A program made the translations under genes and the position numbers. Shown here in pieces: positions 52,287 through 61,688 of a DNA stretch of 64,000 nucleotides (its first letter is position 1; the number at the start of each line of letters is the position of its first letter). The stretch lies in contig JAIETV010000004.1 in assembly GCA_019744895.1 (NCBI GenBank), positions 153,535 through 217,534 of the forward strand. The letters are read 5' to 3'. The notes under the pieces were generated by a model. The model saw only the letters and a program-made list of their open reading frames with translations. It did not search any database and was not told where the DNA came from. Source of the stretch: Candidatus Babeliaceae bacterium. Its GTDB lineage: Bacteria; Babelota; Babeliae; Babelales; Babelaceae.

Positions 52287-54501
52287 TCATTTTTCATAAT
52301 CCCTTTTATAAAATGGATTATCTTCCACTAAAACTCTAAATACTCTATGTGCACATTGATTGGGCTTTTCATAAAAATAACTAAGTTCAAATTGCCCTGC
52401 CAATATTTCATCTTGTAAATATTGAAACTTTCCATTTAAATATATTTTACTAAAGTTATTATTTTGTCTATCTATTGTTCTTATCCCATAACGTTGGACT
52501 ATTACATCAACTAATTTCGTAAAAATATGATGATCGGGTGGATATTCCTTATACTTTTTGTAGTAGTCATTAACATACGTAGGGTAATTTTCTGAAAAGC
52601 TTTTAATTTTAACGGCATAAGAATAATCAATTTCTTTAAAAGAACCCTTTAATAAAGTATTTTCATCAAACAGCCTATTTATCCAGAGTGTTATTTCTAA
52701 CTGATTGGCAGGATCACTTATTATTAAATTAAAACTAAAATCTTCTAAGATGATATCTTTAAGAGTTGCTCCATCCCCTACTAGTTGCATAGCATTAAAA
52801 CTTTCAATAATTGAAGGAATTTTTTTACTGAGTGAGGCGTTACGTTCACGTATTTCGCTTAGCGAAATTTTTTCAATTTTTACCAGTTCGTATCGACCTT
52901 CACCATGCTCATTTAGGATAAAAATCATAATAAACTTCTCTAATGAGCTGTCTTCCTGCCCAATAATCTCATACGTTATATTCCCTTGGTTATTTTCTGA
53001 TTTTTTGCCATAAAGCTGAACTATAATTTCTAGTATTTGTGGATATTCACGGAGTTCATTCGGTTCAAAAAATTTTATATCGCGGCGATCCAATTTTGAA
53101 AGTTCAAAACCCGGCGGCTCAATGGTTAAAGTATAGCTACCAACTTTAAACGTTCTTTCTTTTGCACTTATAGAATTTATTTTACTTCTATCTTTAGTCT
53201 TATAATAAGTGTTAAAACTATCTATAGTATCAGTAAGTTTTTTTTTAGGGATCGTATCACTAGCTTGGAGCAAACTAGAAGGTCTTTCAACATTTATAAA
53301 CTGAAGAACCCCATTAGCCTTTCTAACGTTAAATACCAAAGGCCCTTCTTCTGTACTACCGTTCAAACCTAGAATTTTTGCCTCAAGGCTATATTTAGTT
53401 TGTCCATCTGAAGATTCATTCTTACTCCCATACAACTGTGCTATAATTTCTAATATTTGTGGATAACCACGGGGTTTATCTGGTTCAAAAAATTTTATAT
53501 CGCGGCGATCTAATTGTGAAAAGTCTAAATGCGACGGCTCAATGGTTAAAGTATAGCTACCAACTCTAAGCGTACTTTCTTTTGCATTTATAAAATTTAT
53601 TATACTACGATCATTAGTCTTATAATAATCGTTAAAACTATCTATAGCATCAGTAAGTTCTTTTTCCGGGCCTGCCTCACTAGCTTGGGGTGAACCAGTA
53701 TGTGCTCCAATCGATCGCTGAGGCAATACTGGAAGGGGTCCTAGATAAACGGGCGCTAAAGAAGCCCATGCAGAGTTAGCATAATTATAATGTCTTTCAA
53801 CATTTATAAACTGAAGAACCCCATTAGCCTTTCTAACGTTAAATACAAGAAGGCCTTCTTTTGTACCATTGCCCTGACTTTGAATTTTTGCTTCAAAGAT
53901 ATATTTAGTTTGTCCATCTGAAGATTCACTCTTACTCCCATACAGCTGAGCTATAATTTCTAATATTTGTGGATAATCACGGGGTTCATTTGGTTCAAAA
54001 AATTTTATATCGCGGCGATCTAATTGTGAAAAGTCAAAACGCCGCGGATCAATGATTAAAGTATAGCCACCAACTTTAAACGTTTTTTGTTGTTGATCTA
54101 TAAAGTTTATTTTACTACGATCTTCTGTTCTATAAAAATCATTAAAACTATGTATAGTATCACTAAGTTTTTTTTTTCGGGCTTGTACCACTAGCTTGGG
54201 GTGAACCAGTATGTGCTCCAATCGATCGTTCAGGCAATCCTGGAAGAGGTACGGGCTTTCCATAATTAAGATTTTGTTGAGCAACAGGTGTTGGGTAATA
54301 AGGTGGAATCCCTGGGTAAACGGGCGGCCCATAATAATAAGGATTTTGTTGAGCAACAGGTATCGGGTAATAAAGTGGAATCCCTTGGTAAACGGGAGGC
54401 CTATTATAATAATAAGGATTTTGTTGAGTATGTATCTGATCACCAATAAATAGTATCCCAACAATAACAAGCACAAACTTTGCATTTTTAATTTTTTTCA
54501 T
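52287..54501 (-). pseudogene. Exported tandem-repeat protein gene, frameshifted at an A10 run
   Basis: The 5' part (54501 to about 54168) encodes a signal peptide (MKKIKNAKFVLVIVGILF) and a Pro/Tyr/Gln-rich segment with repeats like QQNPYYYGPPVYPGIPPYYP, and stops at 54163-54165 as read. From the A10 run at 54168-54177 the coding passes to another frame, open to 52287. One base fewer in the run restores a single 737-residue protein. The large part has three repeats of about 130-150 residues, each with LTDTIDSFN-YYKT, LDRRDIKFFEP and YPQILEII-QLYG, plus a more diverged fourth at the C-terminus. Repeats 1 and 2 are joined by a linker (RSIGAHTGSPQAS) that also occurs before repeat 1. Function unknown; likely surface or secreted. 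Confidence 0.75.
54168..54177 (-). repeat. A10 homopolymer at the frameshift of the repeat-protein gene
   Basis: Ten A on the coding strand between CCCG and CTTAGTG. The parallel sites in the other repeats (PKKKLTDTI, PEKELTDAI) show which frame is right: nine A would encode PKKKLSDTI without a break. Confidence 0.88.
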
Positions 54502-54644
54502 TAATTATCTACCTTTTTAGTCATCATACAATTAAATTAACAAAATAAATAAAAATTAGTCAATAATTGAAAAAATACCATACTAGCTTATGCAATTATG
54601 CTTTTTCTAAAATTATAGATACATGGTAAAAAAGGGAGGTAATT

Positions 54645-54689
54645 ATGAGTTGCCATGATTCTGATTTCGTTTTAACCTTTCTGAGTTAA
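54645..54689 (+). CDS. 14-codon ORF upstream of the glycosyltransferase gene
   Basis: ATG with a near-perfect AGGGAGGT site five bases upstream reads MSCHDSDFVLTFLS then TAA, 21 bases before the glycosyltransferase start. Could be a leader peptide that affects translation of the next gene, or the remnant of a former gene. Confidence 0.35.
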   Translation: MSCHDSDFVLTFLS

Positions 54690-54710
54690 TAAAAAGCTCA
54701 GGATTATAAA

Positions 54711-55883
54711 ATGAACAAACTTGAAACTCAAACGGCAGTTGTATACATCATTACAAAGCTTGAACTTGGCGGAGCACAGAAAGTCTGCCTTGCGCTTTTT
54801 AATGGGGTAGATTCAAAAGATTATAAGACACATCTTATCTCAGGCGCTGAAGGTGTATTATCTGCTCAAGTTAAAAACAACCCGCACGCATATCTCTTAC
54901 CTACTATGCTTGCTGATATTAGCATATTTAGGTTAGCTATTGAAATAAGAAACTTTTTTATACTTATTAAACAACTGCGTACCTTAAAAAGACAATATTC
55001 CAATATTATAGTTCATACACACAGCACGAAGGCAGGAATCGTTGGCCGCTGGGCTGCTTTTTTTGCTGGCATTAGGAACATTATACACACAGTGCATGGC
55101 TTTGCATTTCATCAATTTCAGTCACGGTTAAGATGGACAGCATTGTATATTCCAGAACTTATTACAAGCTTTATTACTACTAAATTTATCTTTGTAAGCC
55201 AAACTGATGCACAAACTGCTTTACGACTTTTTCCTAGAATCAAGGAAAAAAAAGTTCTTATTCGTGCAGCAATCGATGACCGCCATTTTATTACTTCGCA
55301 GAAAGAAATGGTAACACAAAAAGAGCATTCGCGCCCTTTTATTATTGGAACGATTAGCTGTTTTAAGCCACAAAAAAATCTTCTTGATTTACTTAAAGCA
55401 TTTGAACATGCCTATCGGCAAGACCAAAATATTCGTTTAGAGATTATCGGGGATGGGCAACAACGTCCTGCTCTTGAAGCGTTTATAGATTATCATGGGC
55501 TTGAAAACATAGTTACTTTACATGGTTGGCAATTAGATGTTGCACCTATTATGAAGCGCTGGCACATTTTTGTTCTCAGTTCATTGTGGGAAGGCTTGCC
55601 ATGTGCCATCATCGAAGCACGGCTATTAAAATTGCCGATTATCAGTTATAGAATTGGGGGAATTAGTGATGTTATTCACCATGGCGTTAACGGTTTTTTG
55701 TATGATGCAATAAATAGTGCGTCAAAGAGCACCAATTGGCAAAAATTAGCCGAAGGCATTTTAATGCTTGCGCATGATCAAACATTATATGCAACACTTG
55801 CTCAATACCCTGATAATTTGCAGTATTTCACGCGTGAAGATATGATACAAAAACATAGAGAGCTCTATCAACAGTTACAATAA
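54711..55883 (+). CDS. Glycosyltransferase, GT4 family
   Basis: 390 residues. N-terminal phrase KLELGGAQKVCLALF (the G-G-A/x loop of GT-B enzymes) and the acceptor-side VHTVHGFAFHQF. C-terminal Rossmann domain with IGTISCFKPQKNLLDLLKAF, LHGWQLDVAPIM and the E-x7-E-type donor site SSLWEGLPCAIIEARLLKLP. Transfers an activated sugar to a surface glycan or lipid; donor unknown. Its first 81 bases are repeated at 52190. Confidence 0.92.
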   Translation: MNKLETQTAVVYIITKLELGGAQKVCLALFNGVDSKDYKTHLISGAEGVLSAQVKNNPHAYLLPTMLADISIFRLAIEIRNFFILIKQLRTLKRQYSNIIVHTHSTKAGIVGRWAAFFAGIRNIIHTVHGFAFHQFQSRLRWTALYIPELITSFITTKFIFVSQTDAQTALRLFPRIKEKKVLIRAAIDDRHFITSQKEMVTQKEHSRPFIIGTISCFKPQKNLLDLLKAFEHAYRQDQNIRLEIIGDGQQRPALEAFIDYHGLENIVTLHGWQLDVAPIMKRWHIFVLSSLWEGLPCAIIEARLLKLPIISYRIGGISDVIHHGVNGFLYDAINSASKSTNWQKLAEGILMLAHDQTLYATLAQYPDNLQYFTREDMIQKHRELYQQLQ

Positions 55884-55953
55884 GAGCGTATACTTAAACA
55901 AGAACATTTATATATAATAGCTCAGCAGCAAGCATAAAAAACCGATTACTCGT

Positions 55954-56868
55954 ATGAAAACTTTTGAAAATCTTCTTCACGCAATTGGCAACACACCGTT
56001 AGTTCGCATACCATTCGATTCACAAGGCAACGTGTATGCAAAACTTGAATATTTAAACCCCGGCGGGAGCATAAAAGACCGTGCCGCGTTATTCATGATC
56101 GAAGAAGCTGAACGCACTGGACTTTTAAAACCGGGTGGCACACTTATAGAAGCTTCTTCGGGCAATCAAGGCATAGCAACAGCACTTATAGGAGCCATTA
56201 AAGGATATAAAGTTGTTATAACGATATCTGAAAAGATTAGTGAAGAAAAACAGAAAACATTACAAGCATATGGGGCGCAACTCATTTCATGCAAACCGAC
56301 ATTGCAGCTTGATGACCCGAATGGTTATCATGCAAAAGCGGTTGAGATTCACCGATCAACACCAAACTCATTCATGCTTAATCAGTATTTTAACCCCACA
56401 AACTCGGCAGCACATTATGCCATGCTCGGCCCGGAAATTTGGCAGCAAACCCATGGTAACGTTACTCACTATATGGCAGCTGCAGGAAGTGGTGGTACAG
56501 TAAGTGGTGCTGGGAAATATCTTAAAGAAAAAAATCATACTCTTAAGGTTATTGCCGTCGATGTCGAAAATTCATATCGCTCAACAAATAAGAACCCGAA
56601 GCCTTATAAACTTGAAGGCATAGGCGTTGATTATGATACTCCCCACTTACGCAACACTATTATCGATAAATATGAATTAGTTAATGACCATGATTCTATC
56701 GCCATGTTGCAAACAATGGCACGAAAATATGGTTTTCTTGTCGGACCGTCAAGCGGAGCAGTGGCCTGCGCTGCTGAGCGAGTTGCCCGCAATCTGCAAA
56801 AAAATGATACTATGGTTATTATTTTTGGTGACTCTGGCAGAGCCTATTTAACCAAAAACTTCTACTAA
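55954..56868 (+). CDS. cysM: Cysteine synthase family PLP enzyme (CysK/CysM type)
   Basis: 304 residues. PLP lysine in NPGGSIKDRAALFMIEEAE and the substrate loop EASSGNQGIATALIG. The glycine-rich phosphate loop AAAGSGGTVSGAGKYL and the C-terminal GPSSGAVACAAERV complete the fold. Makes cysteine from O-acetylserine (or a related donor) and sulfide. The family also includes cystathionine beta-synthases, so the exact substrate is not fixed. Cysteine is the substrate of SufS in this window. Confidence 0.9.
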   Translation: MKTFENLLHAIGNTPLVRIPFDSQGNVYAKLEYLNPGGSIKDRAALFMIEEAERTGLLKPGGTLIEASSGNQGIATALIGAIKGYKVVITISEKISEEKQKTLQAYGAQLISCKPTLQLDDPNGYHAKAVEIHRSTPNSFMLNQYFNPTNSAAHYAMLGPEIWQQTHGNVTHYMAAAGSGGTVSGAGKYLKEKNHTLKVIAVDVENSYRSTNKNPKPYKLEGIGVDYDTPHLRNTIIDKYELVNDHDSIAMLQTMARKYGFLVGPSSGAVACAAERVARNLQKNDTMVIIFGDSGRAYLTKNFY

Positions 56869-56997
56869 TAGCGTCGCCTGTTGTTTTTATCTTATTGATT
56901 TACTATTATTTTCTCATAATAGTACTATGGCATCTATTAAACATACAAAAATTTCCCTTATATGTAGGTACATACCTAGAAAAATGTACTGGTAAGG

Positions 56998-58314
56998 TTA
57001 AAGATCTTGGTAACGAATCTTACTTAAAATTTGAACTTTATAAAAATTTATTTTCTTATGCATTTCATTTTTGTAACTATCAAGCGTGAGCATTTTGCAA
57101 TCATGCATAACAATCTTCCCATCAATTATAACAGTCTGTACATCAGTTGATTTGCTTGCATAAACAATCTGTGAATATATATCAAAATCCGGAATTTGAT
57201 GAAATGCTTGTGTACCCATCACCAGTATGTCTGCACATTTACCTACTTCAAGGGTACCGATTTTATCGCCCATTTTAAGTGCATGCGCGCCATCAATGGT
57301 AGCCAGTTTTACGACTTCAAATGGTGACAGCGGCTTACAATAATCTGCAACACAAAGATTCTGCAATAACGCGCCGGTCTTCATTTCGGCAAAGCTATCT
57401 AAGCTATTATTGCTTGCAACACCGTCTGTGCCTATACCCACGGGAATGCCATGCTCCTGCATCGATTTTACATGCGCGATGCCTGAACCTAATTTCATAT
57501 TGCTAGAAGGGTTATAAATAATTGACGCCCCCGATTGAGCAATACTTTTTAAATCACTATCAGAAAAATGTACGCCATGGGCTATGATAACATTGTCTGA
57601 TAGAATACCTAATGAAAGCATATATTCACCTGGGCTCATACCTGTTTTTTTATACAATTCATAGAGTTCATCCTGTTGTTCCGCTACATGAATAATGAAA
57701 GGAACACGAGCTTCTTGGGATTTTTTATGGGCAGCAATAAGTGTTTGAGCGTCACAGCTATAAAGTGAATGGGGCGCAAAAGCTGGTTTTATGCTACGGT
57801 TATTATTAAACTCCTTGCAAAACTCTTCTGCATAAAAAATATCTTGCTCTATAAAGATAGTTTCACCTAAAATTGCGCGCATACCCGCATGTAGAACAGC
57901 CCTTGCCGACGCATTTTCAAAAAAATACATATCTGCAAACATGGTAATGCCCGACTGTATCATTTCATAACAAGCAAGCATGGTTGACCAGTAAACAAAA
58001 TCTTCACTTAATATTTTTTTCTCTAAAGGGAAAATATAATTATTAAGCCATTCTTGAAGATTCTTTGCTTCATCTGCAACTCCACGCATCATCGACATGC
58101 CAACGTGCGTATGACCATTAACAAAACCAGGCAAAATAAGACTTTGATGAGCATCAAGTATGGTCTGCGCGCTATAACGCTTTACGATATTGTGCGTTGT
58201 ATCAATAGCAACAATCTTACCAGAATTAATTGCTAATGCGGCATCTAAAATGACTGCTTTTGAAACCATTGGCACGATAGTACCATGTATAATAAGTATA
58301 TCAACCACTTGCAT
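56998..58314 (-). CDS. mtaD: 5'-methylthioadenosine/S-adenosylhomocysteine deaminase-type amidohydrolase
   Basis: 438 residues. Metal site motifs in order: GFVNGHTHVGMSMMRG, FIIHVAEQQDE, NVIIAHGVHFSD and GIGTDGVASNNSLDSFAEM. HSLYSCDAQTL is the substrate-side stretch of MtaD/TrzN-like enzymes. It removes the amino group from adenosine-type thioethers in the family. Other amidohydrolases of this cluster (SsnA, atrazine chlorohydrolases) are related, so the substrate is probable rather than certain. Confidence 0.85.
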   Translation of the reverse strand: MQVVDILIIHGTIVPMVSKAVILDAALAINSGKIVAIDTTHNIVKRYSAQTILDAHQSLILPGFVNGHTHVGMSMMRGVADEAKNLQEWLNNYIFPLEKKILSEDFVYWSTMLACYEMIQSGITMFADMYFFENASARAVLHAGMRAILGETIFIEQDIFYAEEFCKEFNNNRSIKPAFAPHSLYSCDAQTLIAAHKKSQEARVPFIIHVAEQQDELYELYKKTGMSPGEYMLSLGILSDNVIIAHGVHFSDSDLKSIAQSGASIIYNPSSNMKLGSGIAHVKSMQEHGIPVGIGTDGVASNNSLDSFAEMKTGALLQNLCVADYCKPLSPFEVVKLATIDGAHALKMGDKIGTLEVGKCADILVMGTQAFHQIPDFDIYSQIVYASKSTDVQTVIIDGKIVMHDCKMLTLDSYKNEMHKKINFYKVQILSKIRYQDL

Positions 58315-58367
58315 AGCGCTCCCTTTTTTTACTAAGTTAGTGCGCCATGAGTATGTAAAACAATATA

Positions 58368-59348
58368 TTATGTAATATTAGCTTGCTTGAAAAGCTGATT
58401 AACGCGAGAAAGACGCGTTAAAAAGTAAGACTGGCCGCAGGTCAATGTTGAAAGTATGCGTTCATTATTTTTAATATTCTGGGCCTTCCACCAATCATTA
58501 AGTCTGACAATAGGCAACATAAGATCATCTATACCAAAGCCGTAGGTTCCCCAATGCATGGGAATAAAAATACGTGCACCAAGATCTAAAAACGCTCGGC
58601 CAGCATCGGCAGCATCCATATGGGTTGTCTTCATCCACTTGCGCGGTTCGCATGGACCGATCGGTAATAGTGCAATTTCAATATCAGAAAAATGGTAAGC
58701 AATTTCTTTAAAATGGTCGCTATAAGCAGTATCGCCGGCAAAATAGATACTCTCCTGAATCATCCAGCTACCCCACAGCGATTTATTTCGATCAAATAAG
58801 CCGCGCTGCGACCAGTGACGCGCTGGCAAAAAGGTAAGCTTAAGCCCGTTATGTGAAATATCTTGCCACCATATGCATTCAGTTACTCGATCTGACATAC
58901 CGCGAATATCAAACCATGCTTTATCACCAAAAGGCACATAAAAATGGCATGCAGTTTGTGCATACAACGCCTTGAGTGTGGCGCTATCCATGTGGTCACG
59001 ATGATTATGAGAAAGTAGAACAATATCTATTTTTGGCAGTTGAGCAAATGGAATTCCAGGCGCACTAAAACGTTGCAATAAAAAAGTTAAATCGCCAAAA
59101 ACCGGGTCTGTTAAAATATTGAAGCCATCAATTGAAAGTAGAAAACTTGCATGGCCGATCCAAGTTATATGGTCAGCCTCTTGAAATACATACGGAACAG
59201 AATGATTTTTGATAAATCTACGTGCTGCAGCACGTTGAGCATAAGATGTCACGTACATAAATACTGAACGCCAAAAGACATTTGATACAACTTCACCAGG
59301 ATAGTTATAAAAACGGTTATTAAGTCTATGCGGTTGACGCTTATTCAT
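58368..59348 (-). CDS. Metallo-beta-lactamase-fold hydrolase of the NAPE-PLD/UlaG type
   Basis: 326 residues. Zinc ligands in VLLSHNHRDHMDSATLKALY (H-x-H-x-D-H); ITWIGHASFLLSIDGFNILTDP is the N-terminal signature of this subfamily, and the later ligands are in YFAGDTAYSDHF and PMHWGTYGFG. Relatives cleave N-acylphosphatidylethanolamine or phosphoesters. Likely cytoplasmic as no signal peptide is clear. Membrane lipid turnover is a possible role. Confidence 0.85.
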   Translation of the reverse strand: MNKRQPHRLNNRFYNYPGEVVSNVFWRSVFMYVTSYAQRAAARRFIKNHSVPYVFQEADHITWIGHASFLLSIDGFNILTDPVFGDLTFLLQRFSAPGIPFAQLPKIDIVLLSHNHRDHMDSATLKALYAQTACHFYVPFGDKAWFDIRGMSDRVTECIWWQDISHNGLKLTFLPARHWSQRGLFDRNKSLWGSWMIQESIYFAGDTAYSDHFKEIAYHFSDIEIALLPIGPCEPRKWMKTTHMDAADAGRAFLDLGARIFIPMHWGTYGFGIDDLMLPIVRLNDWWKAQNIKNNERILSTLTCGQSYFLTRLSRVNQLFKQANIT

Positions 59349-59378
59349 GAGATTCGCCGTGAGGTTTTATATGATAAT

Positions 59379-59409
59379 CCCCTATCTAGACTTGCGTCGG
59401 AGACAGGGG
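59379..59409 (-). promoter_or_regulatory. Hairpin between the exported HAD gene and the MBL-fold gene
   Basis: Nine-base arms CCCCTGTCT / AGATAGGGG in the minus-strand RNA (one G-U pair) around a 13-base loop, about 30 bases before the MBL-fold start. There is no T-run, so it is not a classical terminator. Confidence 0.35.
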
Positions 59410-59476
59410 AAATGGAGGTTATCTGAATAATAGTATATATATAATATTACAATTTTTTGAATTAATAGCAAATACC

Positions 59477-60205
59477 TTACATTGAAACGTTTATTCCCAG
59501 ATCTTTAAGCTCTTTGCGAAGCTGTTTTGGGTTTTTAAAGACAACGCCATGGATACCAAGCTTTTCTGCAGCTTGAACATTTCTTTTTTTATCATCAATA
59601 AAGACACAGTACTTTGCCTGTGGAACAGCTTGTTGCACATCTTTTTTAAAGTGGTCAAAAAATTCTTGTGCAGGTTTGCGCATATAATTGCGCTCAGGAT
59701 GTGACGTTACTATAATTTCAAACATATTAAAAATATCTGGGTGCTCGTTTTTAAAATGTTCAAACGCCTGGCTTCCGATATTAGAACAGACAGCAAGTCT
59801 GTAACCTTTGCTTTCAAGTTCGTCAAGCAACTTTTTCATTTCAGGGTCTAAGATATACGAGTTACACACCAGAAGAAATTCTGTTTTTGAAGCTGCAAGC
59901 CACGGATAATGCTTTTCAGTAAGTCTATTGTAGACATTTTCTGCAGTTTTTGAAGTTGCGTAAAGCGTATTAAGAATCCGATACCCAGCAAAAGGGTTTG
60001 CTAATGTTAATGCATAAGGATTTTTTTCGAAAAATTTATAGCTTGAATCAAAAAATTTAATATACGAAAAGCTAAAAATAACTTCGTGCAGATCAAATGC
60101 AATTACAACTTGATTATTCTTATGCTTTTTATCCATAAAATCTTCCTGATAAGCTTGGGCGTAAGTAGATAAAATTATTATTTTTAATAAAAAAGTTTTT
60201 TTCAT
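59477..60205 (-). CDS. Exported HAD-fold protein
   Basis: 242 residues from the ATG at 60205 (MKKTFLLKIIILSTYAQAY), which gives a clear signal peptide and a GAGG site upstream; an in-frame start at 60280 would hide the signal. HAD motifs: motif I VVIAFDLHEVIFSF, motif II LAVCSNIGSQAF, motif III lysine not assigned, motif IV CVFIDDKKRNVQAA. In motif I the second aspartate of D-x-D is histidine (D-L-H), which would change or abolish phosphatase chemistry. Followed by GIHGVVFKNPKQLRKEL as in haloacid-dehalogenase-like proteins. Next to a cytoplasmic HAD gene one base upstream. Confidence 0.78.
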   Translation of the reverse strand: MKKTFLLKIIILSTYAQAYQEDFMDKKHKNNQVVIAFDLHEVIFSFSYIKFFDSSYKFFEKNPYALTLANPFAGYRILNTLYATSKTAENVYNRLTEKHYPWLAASKTEFLLVCNSYILDPEMKKLLDELESKGYRLAVCSNIGSQAFEHFKNEHPDIFNMFEIIVTSHPERNYMRKPAQEFFDHFKKDVQQAVPQAKYCVFIDDKKRNVQAAEKLGIHGVVFKNPKQLRKELKDLGINVSM

Positions 60206-60281
60206 AAGAATTTTAACCTCTAAATTAAATAATATAAAATTAAGAATAAATAAATCGATGATTTTTATCAAATTCAGCAAC

Positions 60282-60953
60282 TCAAAATATATCTAAGAAA
60301 TCTATTTCATGATATCCGTCAACAATGGTATCTGCTAGTGCAATAAGCTCCCTGCTGCCATGGGTATTAATGCCAATACAATGCATTCCTGCAGCCTGAG
60401 CTGCTTTAATGCCCGTTGCAGAATCTTCTATTGCCACACAATCGCGCGGGTCGATACCCAATTGTTCAGCTGCATGCAGATAGATATCTGGTCGAGGCTT
60501 GCCAAGATGGTTTACCCTTGAGATACCATATATATGCTTTCCAAAGTATGTATCAAGATTCAATGCGCAATTGGTAATTTCAAGCGTACGATCATCAGCA
60601 TTAGTGGCAATAGCAGTGGGCATGTGCGCTATTTTTTTATGAAATTCAGAAAAGCCTTCAATAAATGCTACCCCGTTCTTATAGAGCTCATGCGCATGGG
60701 CTTTTTTTTCAAAAGCTAATTGCTCTGCCGTATCAGGCAGATCGAACATCTGCTTAAGCAAAGCGCAGCCCAGGCGGAGACCGCCAGCGCCTCCCATAAG
60801 AAGCTCACGAACTGTTGTATGAATTTCTGGGGTATATGAAACCCCCTTGGAAACTAGAAGTTTTTGGGTTGCAATATCCCAGATTATATTAGTATCAACG
60901 ATAGTACCATCCATATCAAAAATTAAAGCTTTGCAAGATATACGTTTTTTCAT
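60282..60953 (-). CDS. HAD-superfamily phosphatase, beta-phosphoglucomutase/GS1-like
   Basis: 223 residues. Motif I FDMDGTIVDTN (nucleophile D10 region), cap domain from about residue 20 to 85, motif II AIATNADDRTLEI, motif III lysine in LGKPRPDIYLHAAEQLG and motif IV CVAIEDSATGIKAAQAAGM. This is the standard subclass IA layout of small sugar-phosphate phosphatases. Substrate unknown. Confidence 0.88.
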   Translation of the reverse strand: MKKRISCKALIFDMDGTIVDTNIIWDIATQKLLVSKGVSYTPEIHTTVRELLMGGAGGLRLGCALLKQMFDLPDTAEQLAFEKKAHAHELYKNGVAFIEGFSEFHKKIAHMPTAIATNADDRTLEITNCALNLDTYFGKHIYGISRVNHLGKPRPDIYLHAAEQLGIDPRDCVAIEDSATGIKAAQAAGMHCIGINTHGSRELIALADTIVDGYHEIDFLDIF

Positions 60954-61031
60954 ATATGTCCCTTTTCTAAAGTCTATAAATATGGTACAACTAATTCAAA
61001 TCAAAAAATAACCTTTTTGACAGGATCATTT

Positions 61032-61685
61032 ATGAATAGCGTACTACGTTCATCATATAAAACAATTATTATCAGTGCCTCCTACTCATTTGTTAAAGTT
61101 CTTACATTAAGTAAAATCATTGGATATCGATTAAGTTTTTTTTCCATGAGCCAGCTGGTAACACCTATATTAGCTTTACATATAACTTCTACAGAATTAA
61201 TTGGCTTAACTACATTACGTACTCTCTTTCATCTGTTAATGTATCCTGCATCAGGTATTTTGGGCGTACTTTATCATCTGCCAACATTGGTAGGCGCGCT
61301 ATACTTTAAAGCATCTTTTGATGATACTTCTAAAATTGCGCGTATTGTAGCACCCCTTGTGTGCATGGCACTTTTTGTCAGCACGTCAGTAGGCTCGCAA
61401 GCTTGGGCCTATTCATTTTTTTGGCTTACTCCTTTCTTAATTAGCCTTATACCTCATAGATCACTATTTTTATCATCTCTTGCAAGCACTTTTATGGCCC
61501 ATGCTGTAGGGTCTGTGCTTTTTATCGTAAGTACACCCATGATTCCAGCTTTTTGGCTTGGATTAATTCCCTTGGTTGCTTTTGAACGCAGCATGTTTGC
61601 TGCAGGCATAACAGCTCTTTATTACGCGATGAAAGTCATTCAACAATTGTTTAGAATTCTTTCAGTACGTTTTGCCCACGCATAA
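61032..61685 (+). CDS. Polytopic membrane protein, possible ECF-type substrate-binding subunit
   Basis: 217 residues from the ATG at 61032 (AGGA upstream). About five or six hydrophobic segments with few charges. The final part (AHAVGSVLFIVSTPMIPAFW, then LIPLVAFERSMFAAGI) resembles the membrane pockets of ECF vitamin-transporter S components, but this is by eye and weak. It precedes uppS by three bases, so the two genes are in one transcript. Confidence 0.5.
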   Translation: MNSVLRSSYKTIIISASYSFVKVLTLSKIIGYRLSFFSMSQLVTPILALHITSTELIGLTTLRTLFHLLMYPASGILGVLYHLPTLVGALYFKASFDDTSKIARIVAPLVCMALFVSTSVGSQAWAYSFFWLTPFLISLIPHRSLFLSSLASTFMAHAVGSVLFIVSTPMIPAFWLGLIPLVAFERSMFAAGITALYYAMKVIQQLFRILSVRFAHA

Positions 61686-61688
61686 AAA

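Noticed and set aside
54163..54501. Treating the 112-codon frame with the signal peptide and the 732-codon frame as two separate genes.
   Set aside because: The N-terminus of the 732-codon frame (54485 downward) is the repeat region in the wrong frame; the two meet at the A10 run and the internal repeats show they belong together.
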